This document shows positions 1 to 5,625 of a DNA stretch of 5,625 nucleotides, one piece after another. The position numbers and the translations under genes are program-made. Position 1 is the stretch's first letter. The number at the start of each line of letters is the position of its first letter. The notes beneath the pieces were generated by a model that saw only the letters and a list, made by a program, of their open reading frames with translations, was not told the DNA's origin and did not search any database. The DNA is from Planctomycetaceae bacterium. GTDB lineage: Bacteria > Planctomycetota > Planctomycetia > Pirellulales > Pirellulaceae. The stretch spans positions 1 through 5,625 of the forward strand of contig PKCQ01000139.1 of assembly GCA_002862265.1 (NCBI GenBank), read 5' to 3'.

Positions 1-773
1 AAGTAATGGAGATGATGGTTTTGGTTTAGCTTTTGGACAAAGCTGAGATACCTTTCCTGGGCCTTGCCTCGCAAAGACATAGGAGCATCGAGATTGAGTA
101 TCCGCGGCTCCTTCGGCCGAACGACGGTTCCTTGGTAAGGGGACGGAAGCCAGCCATTGGTAAAATTACCAACACCGAGCACCGGCAATCCTCGCGGGTC
201 AGTCAGAGCGACGAATGCGGGCAGATTCTGGTTCTCGCTTCCCAAGCCGTAGGTCAGCCAGCTGCCAAGTGAAGGGCGTCCGTTCAAAATGCTGCCATTG
301 TTGAGCGCGTTAATGGACTGGCCGTGGTTATTCACACCAGTATGCATCGAGCGAATCATCGTAATCTCGTCAGCAATCGATGCCATGTGCGGTACCAACT
401 CGCTGAAGTCCATGCCAGACTGCCCGTGCTTGCCAAACTTCCACTGAGCCTTCATCACTTCTTTTGTGGCGCCCGCCGCGTCATCGTATTTGACTTCCCC
501 GGGGAAGTCCTTGCCATCCAATCCGTCGAGCGCAGGCTTAGGATCAAAAAGATCGATCTGACTCGGACCGCCCTGCATTACCATCGAGATCATCGCCTTA
601 GCACGCGGCAGATGATGAGGCAATTTTGGTTTTGTCGTGTAGCCAGCCGCATCTGACCTCTGATCGAGTTTGGTCGGATCTGCAAATGCTTTCTGTTCAC
701 GCATCAAAGTGGCAAGCGCGATAAGTCCCGCACCGTAACTACCTTGAATGAAGTGCCGTCTTGAATGACTCAT
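1..773 (-). CDS. DUF1501 domain protein, Tat-exported, 3' end beyond left edge
   Basis: This open frame starts with ATG at 771-773 and runs off the left edge without a stop, giving 257 residues of a family usually about 450-490 long. The N-terminus carries a twin-arginine signal (SRRHFI, residues 4-9), a short weakly hydrophobic stretch (GLIALATL) and a possible cleavage site near AFA-D (29-32). Family hallmarks follow: MVMQGGPSQIDLFDPKP (64-80), RSMHTGVNNHGQS (141-153), SLGSWLTYGLGSENQNLP (168-185) and DPRGLP (192-197). DUF1501 proteins belong to the alkaline phosphatase/sulfatase-like fold, but their substrate is not established. Export in folded form by the Tat system is inferred. Only three bases separate this start from the TGA of the preceding DUF1553 gene and no Shine-Dalgarno is visible, so translation probably depends on coupling. 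The pairing with a PSCyt/DUF1553 gene is the standard planctomycete arrangement, which makes the family call very secure. Confidence 0.95.
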   Translation of the reverse strand, partial: MSHSRRHFIQGSYGAGLIALATLMREQKAFADPTKLDQRSDAAGYTTKPKLPHHLPRAKAMISMVMQGGPSQIDLFDPKPALDGLDGKDFPGEVKYDDAAGATKEVMKAQWKFGKHGQSGMDFSELVPHMASIADEITMIRSMHTGVNNHGQSINALNNGSILNGRPSLGSWLTYGLGSENQNLPAFVALTDPRGLPVLGVGNFTNGWLPSPYQGTVVRPKEPRILNLDAPMSLRGKAQERYLSFVQKLNQNHHLHY

Positions 774-776
774 GAT

Positions 777-2783
777 TCAATCGATGTAGAGGAATTCGTT
801 GGAGCTAAGTAAAGCATGGCAAAACGCGGCGAAGGCTAATGAATCCGGCGGGGCGTTGTCTTTTTCAGCAGGCCCCGACTCCTTCTCAAACTTTGCCGGG
901 TTTTCTTTGTAGTATTTCTCTTGGACTGCAATGAATGCTTCAGAATCCTGAACTTCCGCCTCACTCGCCTCCCTTCCATAGCAAAGCGAAAATGCCAATC
1001 GGATTCGGGACGCGCGATCTGCTGCTTCGAAAGCCTGTAATCGCTGTGAGAGAAATCTTGCGTACTCTCGCATTCCAGTACTGTTCATCAGCAGCAAGCT
1101 TTGTGGACTGACGGTCGTCTCCGGACGCGATGCGCAATTCGCATCCGTCATGCTAGGAGCGTCAAATGTCGTCAACATATCGAGTGGACGGCTTCGGCGT
1201 ACTTGGATGTAAATACTCCGACGAAACTCTTCACCATAAAGCGGAATGTACTTTCCGGTCTGTCGGCCCGCACTGTCGGTCGTATCGTTCCCCACCACAA
1301 TGGAGCCGTCAGTCGTCGGCATTACCGGAATCGGCGGTCCAAAGGGCTTCCGATTGAGCTTGCCGGCGACCGCAAGCAAAGAGTCTCTGAATACTTCGGC
1401 TTCTAGTCTTCGCGCATTTTGCCGACTGAGTAGTCGGTTGTCTGGATCCAATTCGTCGCCGAGTTTCGATCTTCGCGACGACTGTTTCCAAGTCTGGCTG
1501 GTGAGAATCAATCGATGAAGCTCCTTCAGTCTCCACCCAGACTCCATAAAGCGATAGGCGAGATAATCTAGCAGTTCAGGATGCGATGGAAGGTCCCCGA
1601 GAACACCAAAGTCACTGACGCTCGCAACAAGTCCAAGTCCAAAATGATGCTTCCAGACTCGATTGACAATGACGCGAGCAAACAAAGGATGTCGGCCATC
1701 CGTGATCGACCTGGCGAACGCCAGACGCCGGCCAGTTGTAGACAATTCCTCGGAAAACTCGGGAAGTTGCGTTACTCTCCAGCTAGCCAGTACGGAGAGA
1801 TCACTCGGCGTTACTTTCTCTTTTGGTGAATCCGGGTTGCCGCGAAAAAACACCTGCGTCGAATCGACCGCTTCGGGCTTCTTGGCCTGCTCCGCGAACG
1901 CCTGCACGAACTCTGCCTTTGGCTTAGTGTTACGAACAGCCTGGGCCCGAGCCGCGATCTCCTTCAGTGTGCCTGCATGCTTCGTTTTGTAGGTGCTGTC
2001 GTAGAGATAGAGACTGGAAGCACTGAGCTTGTTGATACTTGGGTTCTGAGCCAGCAGCTTCTTCTGCCCCGCGCTGCGTTTTTTCACCTCAGTGTTGTAG
2101 GCCTCACGCAAATCTTCTTGAATCGATTCTTCTCGCTTCGCTAGTTCCTTTTCCAAAACCTCAGCAATGAACTGTTCTTCTTTCGCCGCGCGTTCCGCGT
2201 CGATTTTTTTTGCTTCCTTCTCGATCTCTGCGGCTTGCGTAGCTTGTTGTTTCGTTTGCAATGAAACCAAACGATTCCGTGGGACTCTCCATTGCTTGAT
2301 GTCAAAGCCCGGGTCGAAAACCGCGCGAAGACTGTAGTAGTCTGCCTGCGTGATCGGATCGTACCGGTGATTGTGGCACTGAGCGCACTCGATTGTCATG
2401 CCATACAAAGTAGAGCTAACGATCTTAATGGTGTCCGTTACGCACTGGTTGCGAGTCGACATATTGTTCAAGCTTGCCGAGCCATCCGGTGCCATGCGAA
2501 GAAAGCCGGTAGCCGTCATCAACTCGGCATAGCGTGCCCTCTCCCGTTCTGTATTTGAGTTGGCGTGCACACCTTCTGTTGCAGCAATCTCGTCACCGGC
2601 CAATTGCTCGCGAATGAACTCGTTATAAGGCTTGTCATTGTTCAAGGAGCGAATGACATAGTCTCGGTAACGCCACGCATGCTCTCGGACGACATCTTTC
2701 TCATCGTACCCGTTCGAGTCCGCGTAGCCGGCTAAATCCAGCCAGTGACGTCCCCAGCGTTCGCCGTAAGCCTGTGAGTTCAA
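777..2783 (-). CDS. C-terminal part: rest of DUF1549, coiled coil and DUF1553
   Basis: This is the continuation after the amber codon, ending with TGA at 777-779. The frame is open from 2831. The best nominal start is TTG at 2781-2783, but it has no ribosome binding site and the first in-frame ATG (2517-2519) would remove conserved DUF1549 sequence, so an independent gene is unlikely. Numbered from the TTG (668 aa): YGERWGRHWLDLAGYAD (6-22), a second CxxCH motif in CAQCHNHRYDPIT (133-145), a Lys/Glu/Ala-rich helical stretch predicted as coiled coil (about 175-245), and DUF1553 from about 350 to the end. DUF1553 motifs include HPLFARVIVNRVWKHHFGLGLV (365-386, split over two blocks), QNARRLEAEVFRD (455-467), SPQSLLLMN (559-567) and the closing NEFLYID. 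Family function is unproven; an extracytoplasmic role is inferred from the signal peptide on the upstream half. Confidence 0.85.
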   Translation of the reverse strand: MNSQAYGERWGRHWLDLAGYADSNGYDEKDVVREHAWRYRDYVIRSLNNDKPYNEFIREQLAGDEIAATEGVHANSNTERERARYAELMTATGFLRMAPDGSASLNNMSTRNQCVTDTIKIVSSTLYGMTIECAQCHNHRYDPITQADYYSLRAVFDPGFDIKQWRVPRNRLVSLQTKQQATQAAEIEKEAKKIDAERAAKEEQFIAEVLEKELAKREESIQEDLREAYNTEVKKRSAGQKKLLAQNPSINKLSASSLYLYDSTYKTKHAGTLKEIAARAQAVRNTKPKAEFVQAFAEQAKKPEAVDSTQVFFRGNPDSPKEKVTPSDLSVLASWRVTQLPEFSEELSTTGRRLAFARSITDGRHPLFARVIVNRVWKHHFGLGLVASVSDFGVLGDLPSHPELLDYLAYRFMESGWRLKELHRLILTSQTWKQSSRRSKLGDELDPDNRLLSRQNARRLEAEVFRDSLLAVAGKLNRKPFGPPIPVMPTTDGSIVVGNDTTDSAGRQTGKYIPLYGEEFRRSIYIQVRRSRPLDMLTTFDAPSMTDANCASRPETTVSPQSLLLMNSTGMREYARFLSQRLQAFEAADRASRIRLAFSLCYGREASEAEVQDSEAFIAVQEKYYKENPAKFEKESGPAEKDNAPPDSLAFAAFCHALLSSNEFLYID

Positions 2784-2831
2784 AAGGCGTTCTATCAGCG
2801 ACCTGTAGGCGGACTCGGGTGCATACTTAAA

Positions 2832-2834
2832 CTA
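2832..2834 (-). other. In-frame amber (TAG) codon splitting the PSCyt gene
   Basis: Plus-strand cta is TAG on the coding strand, in context GAA-TAG-TTT. A single base change would restore a sense codon such as CAG, GAG, AAG, TTG or TAC. The other stops visible here are TGA (twice) and TAA, so TAG is not used as a terminator for any intact gene in this window. That alone does not show that TAG is read as sense. Confidence 0.9.
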
Positions 2835-3473
2835 TTCGGTGAACGTTGTTATTTCGTTCGGTTTCGGTGGCAGTCCTGTGAGATCAAAGTGCAGTCGGCG
2901 GATGAGAGTTCGAGCGTCTACCTCCGATGAGAAAGCCAGGTTTGCCTGCTTGAGCGAGCGGGCAACGAATCGGTCGATCGCATTTGTCGAATCCGTAAGC
3001 TCGTTTGCTTCAGGAATTGGCGGTAACACAATGGGTTGCAACGACCACCAGCTTCTTTCTTCTTGCGTGAAAGCCTCCAATTCCTCTGGGTTATCAGGCT
3101 CTGCACGAGCCGTATTTGCTCCCTGCTTGATCCATTTCGCGATCAAATCAATCTGACCTTCTGGCAGCTTGTCTTTTCCTTCGGGCATCTGCCCTGTATT
3201 AAGAACCTCCACAAGCAAACTCTCATTGGGATTTCCCGGGACGATAGCAGCTCCGGAATCGCCACCCACGGATAGAAAACGTCGCAAACGAAGATCTAGC
3301 CCACCTCCAGTTTCTTCCTCCTCTCCATGGCAGTGGAAACAATGTTGCTTGAGGATCGGGCGAACATGCTTCTCAAAAACAAGCGAAATATCCTCGTCCG
3401 CGGGCAGATCTTGAGTAGCTAACGCTAGGGCTGAGACAAAAACCAACGTGAAAGCAAGATTGGATTTAATCAT
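2832..3473 (-). CDS. N-terminal part: secreted PSCyt1 haem-c-like domain and start of DUF1549
   Basis: This half gives 213 residues from ATG at 3471-3473. A GTG at 3492-3494 would add seven residues (MHGDSIV), but the ATG puts the signal peptide at the very N-terminus: one Lys, then LAFTLVFVSALALA, with cleavage likely after ALA. The haem-c site CFHCH lies at residues 45-49. The MPEG motif (Met96) could supply the distal ligand, as in other planctomycete cytochrome C domains, and is followed by LIAKWIKQGA. WWSLQP (142-147) marks the usual linker. DUF1549 begins at NAIDRFVARSL (164-174) and reaches RRLHFDLTGLPPKPNEI (192-208) before TAG at 2832-2834 ends it. The complete family member would continue through DUF1549 and DUF1553, so this product alone would be a truncated exported cytochrome-like protein. 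The region upstream is non-coding, so this gene probably begins its own transcript. Confidence 0.85.
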   Translation of the reverse strand: MIKSNLAFTLVFVSALALATQDLPADEDISLVFEKHVRPILKQHCFHCHGEEEETGGGLDLRLRRFLSVGGDSGAAIVPGNPNESLLVEVLNTGQMPEGKDKLPEGQIDLIAKWIKQGANTARAEPDNPEELEAFTQEERSWWSLQPIVLPPIPEANELTDSTNAIDRFVARSLKQANLAFSSEVDARTLIRRLHFDLTGLPPKPNEITTFTE

Positions 3474-3637
3474 GACAATGGAGTCACCATGCACAGGGCT
3501 CGAAGGGGTTCAAGCAATTGCAAAGGTAGGAATGCCGCTCAGCCGTACAGGAAGTTGCGTAGCAGAACTCTCTGGCCATGCTTCGCCGATCCGGCAGGTT
3601 GCTCGGGAGGTAGGAGGGACGGACCGCACACCGACTT

Positions 3638-3666
3638 TCTATAAGATAGCTGCTTTCGTGTGAAAA
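3638..3666 (-). promoter_or_regulatory. Weak candidate sigma70-like promoter for the PSCyt-DUF1501 operon
   Basis: On the minus strand, TTTTCA (3661-3666) is separated by 17 bases from TATAGA (3638-3643). Each hexamer matches four of six consensus positions. It points toward the PSCyt start at 3473, which would leave a leader of roughly 155-160 bases. Such matches are common by chance and planctomycete promoters are poorly characterised, so this is only a candidate. Confidence 0.2.
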
Positions 3667-3703
3667 ATCTCGGTAAACAGGCGAGTGAACAGCACGAACG
3701 GTA

Positions 3704-3728
3704 ACGAATGAGGTTGAGCTGCATTCGT
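3704..3728. repeat. Inverted repeat, 7-bp arms with 11-base spacer
   Basis: ACGAATG at 3704-3710 is matched by its exact reverse complement CATTCGT at 3722-3728. A related CACGAACG lies just before it at 3693-3700. It could form a hairpin or be an operator upstream of the PSCyt operon, since it sits next to the weak promoter candidate. A chance match of this size in a stretch of nearly 600 bases is quite possible. Confidence 0.3.
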
Positions 3729-3845
3729 GGATACTGAGCCAAACTAGTAGCAGTGCTGGCAGCCTATCACCCGCGCGAGCTGGCTCGGGTCGCTGTTACT
3801 CGAGGCCAACCGTAAGTGCTTTCACGCATCGTCATTTCTGGGCCA

Positions 3846-3876
3846 TGCTCAAAAGAACAAAACGATCTATTGAGCA
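3846..3876. repeat. Inverted repeat, 7-bp arms with 17-base spacer
   Basis: TGCTCAA at 3846-3852 is matched by TTGAGCA at 3870-3876. The intervening bases are A-rich on the plus strand and T-rich on the minus strand. The loop is too long for a typical intrinsic terminator and no U-run directly follows the stem, so a protein-binding site or coincidence is more likely. Confidence 0.25.
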
Positions 3877-4067
3877 CTATGGCAAAGTAACAAGATTATC
3901 GTGCAACCGCGATCGAGTCTCAGCAGTATCGTGAAGCCGAAGCCAAGAAAGTGGGGGGAAGTGAAACTTGGTACGGTAACTAGCGTTTACGAGGAGCTGT
4001 GATAAGGCCGCATTGGTCACGTCCTACTTCCGCTCGATTCAGCTGGCGAAATGGAACGATCGAGTTC

Positions 4068-4562
4068 TTAGATCTCAAGATCTCGCGGTCGGCAAGAATC
4101 CTCCAGGCTCCACTCCGCTTTGCGGACAGAGTGCTTCCATGTTTCCGCTTCGGTTTGGAATACGCCCAAAGCAGCTGTAGGAAGTTCCATGCCAACGCCA
4201 GCCAACGCCCCACAAAGTGCTGACATACCAGGGTTGTGCCCAAGCACCAAAACAGTGCTCCAAGAATCATGTAGCACATCCACGTGGCCAGAGATTTCGT
4301 CAGGCGATGCGAGATAGAGACTTGTTTCGGTCAAGACCTCCACTTTGCGCTGCCAAGTGGCTTGCATCAGCTCCAACGTCTGCTGAACACGGACCGCTGA
4401 ACTCGCGAGGATGACATCAGGTGCATAACCTTGATTTTCAAGATAGTTTGCAACGAGCGGAGCGGAGCGGCGGCCTCGAGGATTCAAAGGTCGATCGTGA
4501 TCTGAGAGCGACTCATCGCTCCAATCACTTTTGGCGTGCCGCATTAAGATCAGTTTGCGCAT
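4068..4562 (-). CDS. sixA: SixA-type phosphohistidine phosphatase (histidine phosphatase superfamily)
   Basis: The 164-residue product matches SixA in length and motif order. The N-terminal LMRHAKSDW (6-14) contains the catalytic RHG-type pair Arg8-His9, where His9 would be phosphorylated. DHDRPLNPRG (21-30) is the SixA signature, Arg58 sits in SSAVRVQQT, and GHNPG (108-112) supplies the second active-site His109. There is no signal peptide, so it should be cytoplasmic. In E. coli SixA removes phosphate from histidine on ArcB and on the nitrogen PTS protein NPr; the target here is unknown. The start ATG (4560-4562) overlaps the TGA of the preceding DUF1553 gene by one base, which fixes the start and indicates translational coupling. 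The gene ends with TAA at 4068-4070, next to a short AGATCT direct repeat (4070-4083). All catalytic residues are present, so activity is likely. A different small-molecule phosphatase role within this superfamily is possible. Confidence 0.92.
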   Translation of the reverse strand: MRKLILMRHAKSDWSDESLSDHDRPLNPRGRRSAPLVANYLENQGYAPDVILASSAVRVQQTLELMQATWQRKVEVLTETSLYLASPDEISGHVDVLHDSWSTVLVLGHNPGMSALCGALAGVGMELPTAALGVFQTEAETWKHSVRKAEWSLEDSCRPRDLEI

Positions 4563-5625
4563 CAGTGGGAAAACAAGAATTCGGGACTAGTCATCAAACT
4601 CCACAGCAAGTCCTCGTAAGTCTCTCGCCTGGAAACTTTCTCGGCATCGGCCGCCGCCACCAGCGCTAACAACCTTCGTCTTTCATCCGCAGATGGCCTG
4701 CGTGAAAGGGCTGCCAAGTACGCTTGTTCAACAACTTGTTCTGCGGGTGCTAATTCTTCAAGCCAACTGGAAATCACACAAGTCTTCGCCGCTAATTTTT
4801 CGTTGATCGTATCGCCATTGCTGAGGTGAAGCACTTGAACCACCGTTGGCTGATTTGAGCGTTCACAGTCACAGGTGATGCGCCGTTGGTGGCGACCAAA
4901 GGTCTTCAGGAAATAATTTACGACGGCGGAATCGTACAGCTCCAACGACTTGGTACCTTCCGGATAGAAGTCGGTCTTGCGTTTATCTGCACCCTGAAAC
5001 TCGATTTGCGTAAACTTGGTTGGCACGCCCGTCACCGTCACAATCGCGTCGTGAAGAACTTCGGCCATCAGTCGACGCGGATAGTAGTGGCTGTAAAACC
5101 GCTTGTCGTTTGCATTGTTTTCTGTCGACTGGGCAGCACGTTGATAGGCGGCCGAGTTCAGGATCAGCCGACTCAGTGCTTTGAGGTCGTAGTCATGCTC
5201 GATGACATAGTCGGCCAAAGCGTTAAGCAATCGTTCGCTGCTAGCTGGGTTGCTAGCTCGCAAGTCGTCCACCGACTCTACCAATCCTACGCCCATGTAG
5301 TTTGCCCACACTCGATTTGCGATCGCCCGACTAAAGTAGCGATTGTCGGAACGCGTTAGCCATTCCGCCAACACTTCTCGTCGATCCTCCGGCGCATCGA
5401 TCGCAATTGCCTCAGCGTCCAGCGGAGCGGGTGCTTGTGGCTTGCCACGTGAAGGCTGAATCAAGTCTCCTCGTTCCAGCACCACCAAAGTCCGCTTGCC
5501 ATCACCATTACGGCTGTCGCCGCCCCAGCCTTTCGCTCGGACTCGGGAGTACAGATTTGCCATCGCGTAATACTGATCGTTCGTCCACTTTTCCAACGGA
5601 TGATTGTGACACTTGGCACAACCAA
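4562..5625 (-). CDS. DUF1549-DUF1553 (PSCyt-type) protein, N-terminus beyond right edge
   Basis: This frame is open to the right edge and ends with TGA at 4562-4564, leaving 353 C-terminal residues. A TTG at 5594-5596 could be called as a start, but the frame upstream still encodes conserved GCAKCHNHPLEKW, so the true start lies outside. Motifs in order, counted from the edge: CAKCH (2-6) at the end of DUF1549, WTNDQYYAMANLYSRV (13-28), then DUF1553 with RREVLAEWLT (81-90), RAIANRVWANYMGVGLVE (99-116), HYYPRRLMAEVLHDAI (179-194), TCDCERSNQPT (250-260), NGDTINEKL (269-277) and the closing SPEFLFSH. It belongs to the subgroup with CAKCHNHPLEKW and CDCERS motifs, distinct from the left-hand paralogue. 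A complete member of this subgroup would carry a signal peptide and usually further N-terminal domains, which cannot be seen here. It is followed directly by sixA, not DUF1501. Confidence 0.93.
   Translation of the reverse strand, partial: GCAKCHNHPLEKWTNDQYYAMANLYSRVRAKGWGGDSRNGDGKRTLVVLERGDLIQPSRGKPQAPAPLDAEAIAIDAPEDRREVLAEWLTRSDNRYFSRAIANRVWANYMGVGLVESVDDLRASNPASSERLLNALADYVIEHDYDLKALSRLILNSAAYQRAAQSTENNANDKRFYSHYYPRRLMAEVLHDAIVTVTGVPTKFTQIEFQGADKRKTDFYPEGTKSLELYDSAVVNYFLKTFGRHQRRITCDCERSNQPTVVQVLHLSNGDTINEKLAAKTCVISSWLEELAPAEQVVEQAYLAALSRRPSADERRRLLALVAAADAEKVSRRETYEDLLWSLMTSPEFLFSH

Larger units (their letters stand above)
777..3473 (-). pseudogene. PSCyt1-DUF1549-DUF1553 gene interrupted by one in-frame TAG
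   Basis: The segments 2835-3473 and 777-2831 lie in the same reading frame and are separated only by the TAG at 2832-2834. Read through, they give one protein of 898 positions with the family's normal order: signal peptide, haem-c-like PSCyt1 domain, DUF1549, coiled-coil spacer, DUF1553. The break falls inside DUF1549, just after LTGLPPKPNEI and before YGERWGRHWLD, two motifs that normally sit about 20-30 residues apart in a single chain. The bridge reads FTE-stop-FKYAPESAYRSLIERLL, which fits the family at that point. No other stop or frameshift occurs, so the lesion is recent, a sequencing error, or a read-through site. From this window I cannot tell which. The two halves are also listed separately because an automatic annotation would show them as two genes. 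Confidence 0.8.
3474..4067. other. Non-coding spacer of about 590 bases between sixA and the PSCyt gene
   Basis: No open frame here has planctomycete-like protein motifs or a credible start. The frames present are short and rich in Cys, Arg and Ser, as expected of chance translation. The stretch must hold the end of the sixA transcript and probably the promoter and leader of the downstream PSCyt-DUF1501 operon. I see two 7-bp inverted repeats (listed separately), one weak sigma70-like element near 3638-3666 and a purine-rich segment at 3606-3623. There is no tRNA-like cloverleaf, no tandem repeat array, and no stem followed by a convincing T-run. A six-base G run lies at 3953-3958. Confidence 0.6.

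Noticed and set aside
324..656. Plus-strand frame of 110 residues opposite the DUF1501 gene
   Set aside because: The minus-strand reading contains clear DUF1501 motifs throughout, so this is a shadow.
3663..3685. Possible terminator for sixA: CTCG/CGAG stem followed by A and five T on the minus strand
   Set aside because: The stem is only four base pairs with a nine-base loop, and it lies almost 400 bases after the sixA stop. This is too weak to call.
3539..3742. Minus-strand frame of 67 residues within the spacer
   Set aside because: Its composition (many Cys, Arg, Ser, Leu) looks like chance translation, and it has no motif or ribosome site.
3901..4002. Small plus-strand frame starting with GTG, encoding 33 residues including a Lys/Pro-rich stretch and ending in TGA
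   Set aside because: It is very short, has no ribosome site, opposes all neighbours and matches no family I recognise. It could be a gene remnant but cannot be supported.
4070..4083. AGATCT-CA-AGATCT repeat at the sixA stop, considered as a terminator or binding site
   Set aside because: It is partly coding, the two-base spacer cannot form a proper loop, and no T-run follows it.
4455..4469. Three tandem GAGCG pentamers inside sixA, considered as a slippage (phase-variation) tract
   Set aside because: Three units are too few for frequent slippage, and the bases encode ordinary conserved SixA residues (RRSAPL).
4886..5359. Plus-strand frame of 157 residues opposite the right-hand DUF1553 gene
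   Set aside because: It is antisense to strongly conserved DUF1553 motifs and has no recognisable domain, so it is a shadow frame.

Overview
The window reads as a chromosomal fragment from a planctomycete, most likely a Pirellulaceae/Rhodopirellula-like bacterium. Everything that looks coding belongs to protein families that are massively expanded in that phylum: planctomycete-specific cytochrome-c-like PSCyt1 (DUF1549/DUF1553-associated) proteins and a DUF1501 protein. GC is moderate, and starts lack clear Shine-Dalgarno sequences, which also fits. All supported genes lie on the minus strand, so transcription runs from high to low coordinates.

Right block (about 4068-5625). The window opens, in transcription order, inside a DUF1549-DUF1553 protein whose N-terminus lies beyond the right edge. 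Its stop codon overlaps the start of a SixA-type histidine phosphatase by one base (TGATG), so the two are very probably co-transcribed and translationally coupled. Between sixA and the next gene (3474-4067) is a roughly 590-base stretch with no convincing gene. It holds a weak promoter candidate and two short inverted repeats.

Left block (1-3473). A second PSCyt1-DUF1549-DUF1553 gene encodes a secreted haem-c-type N-terminal domain, but is cut by one in-frame TAG at 2832-2834. The frame then stays open for 684 further codons with all expected conserved motifs. It looks like a single 898-codon gene broken by a nonsense change, or by a sequence error. Three bases after its stop begins a DUF1501 gene with a Tat-type signal, which runs off the left edge. 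This PSCyt/DUF1553 plus DUF1501 pair is the classic planctomycete arrangement.

Working together: the PSCyt and DUF1501 products are expected to be exported, and they may act as a pair on an extracytoplasmic substrate that is still unknown. SixA is a cytoplasmic phosphohistidine phosphatase-like protein, and its coupling to the right-hand PSCyt gene is the less expected feature. I found no CRISPR array, tRNA, rRNA, transposase or phage gene, and no strong evidence of a wholly new system.
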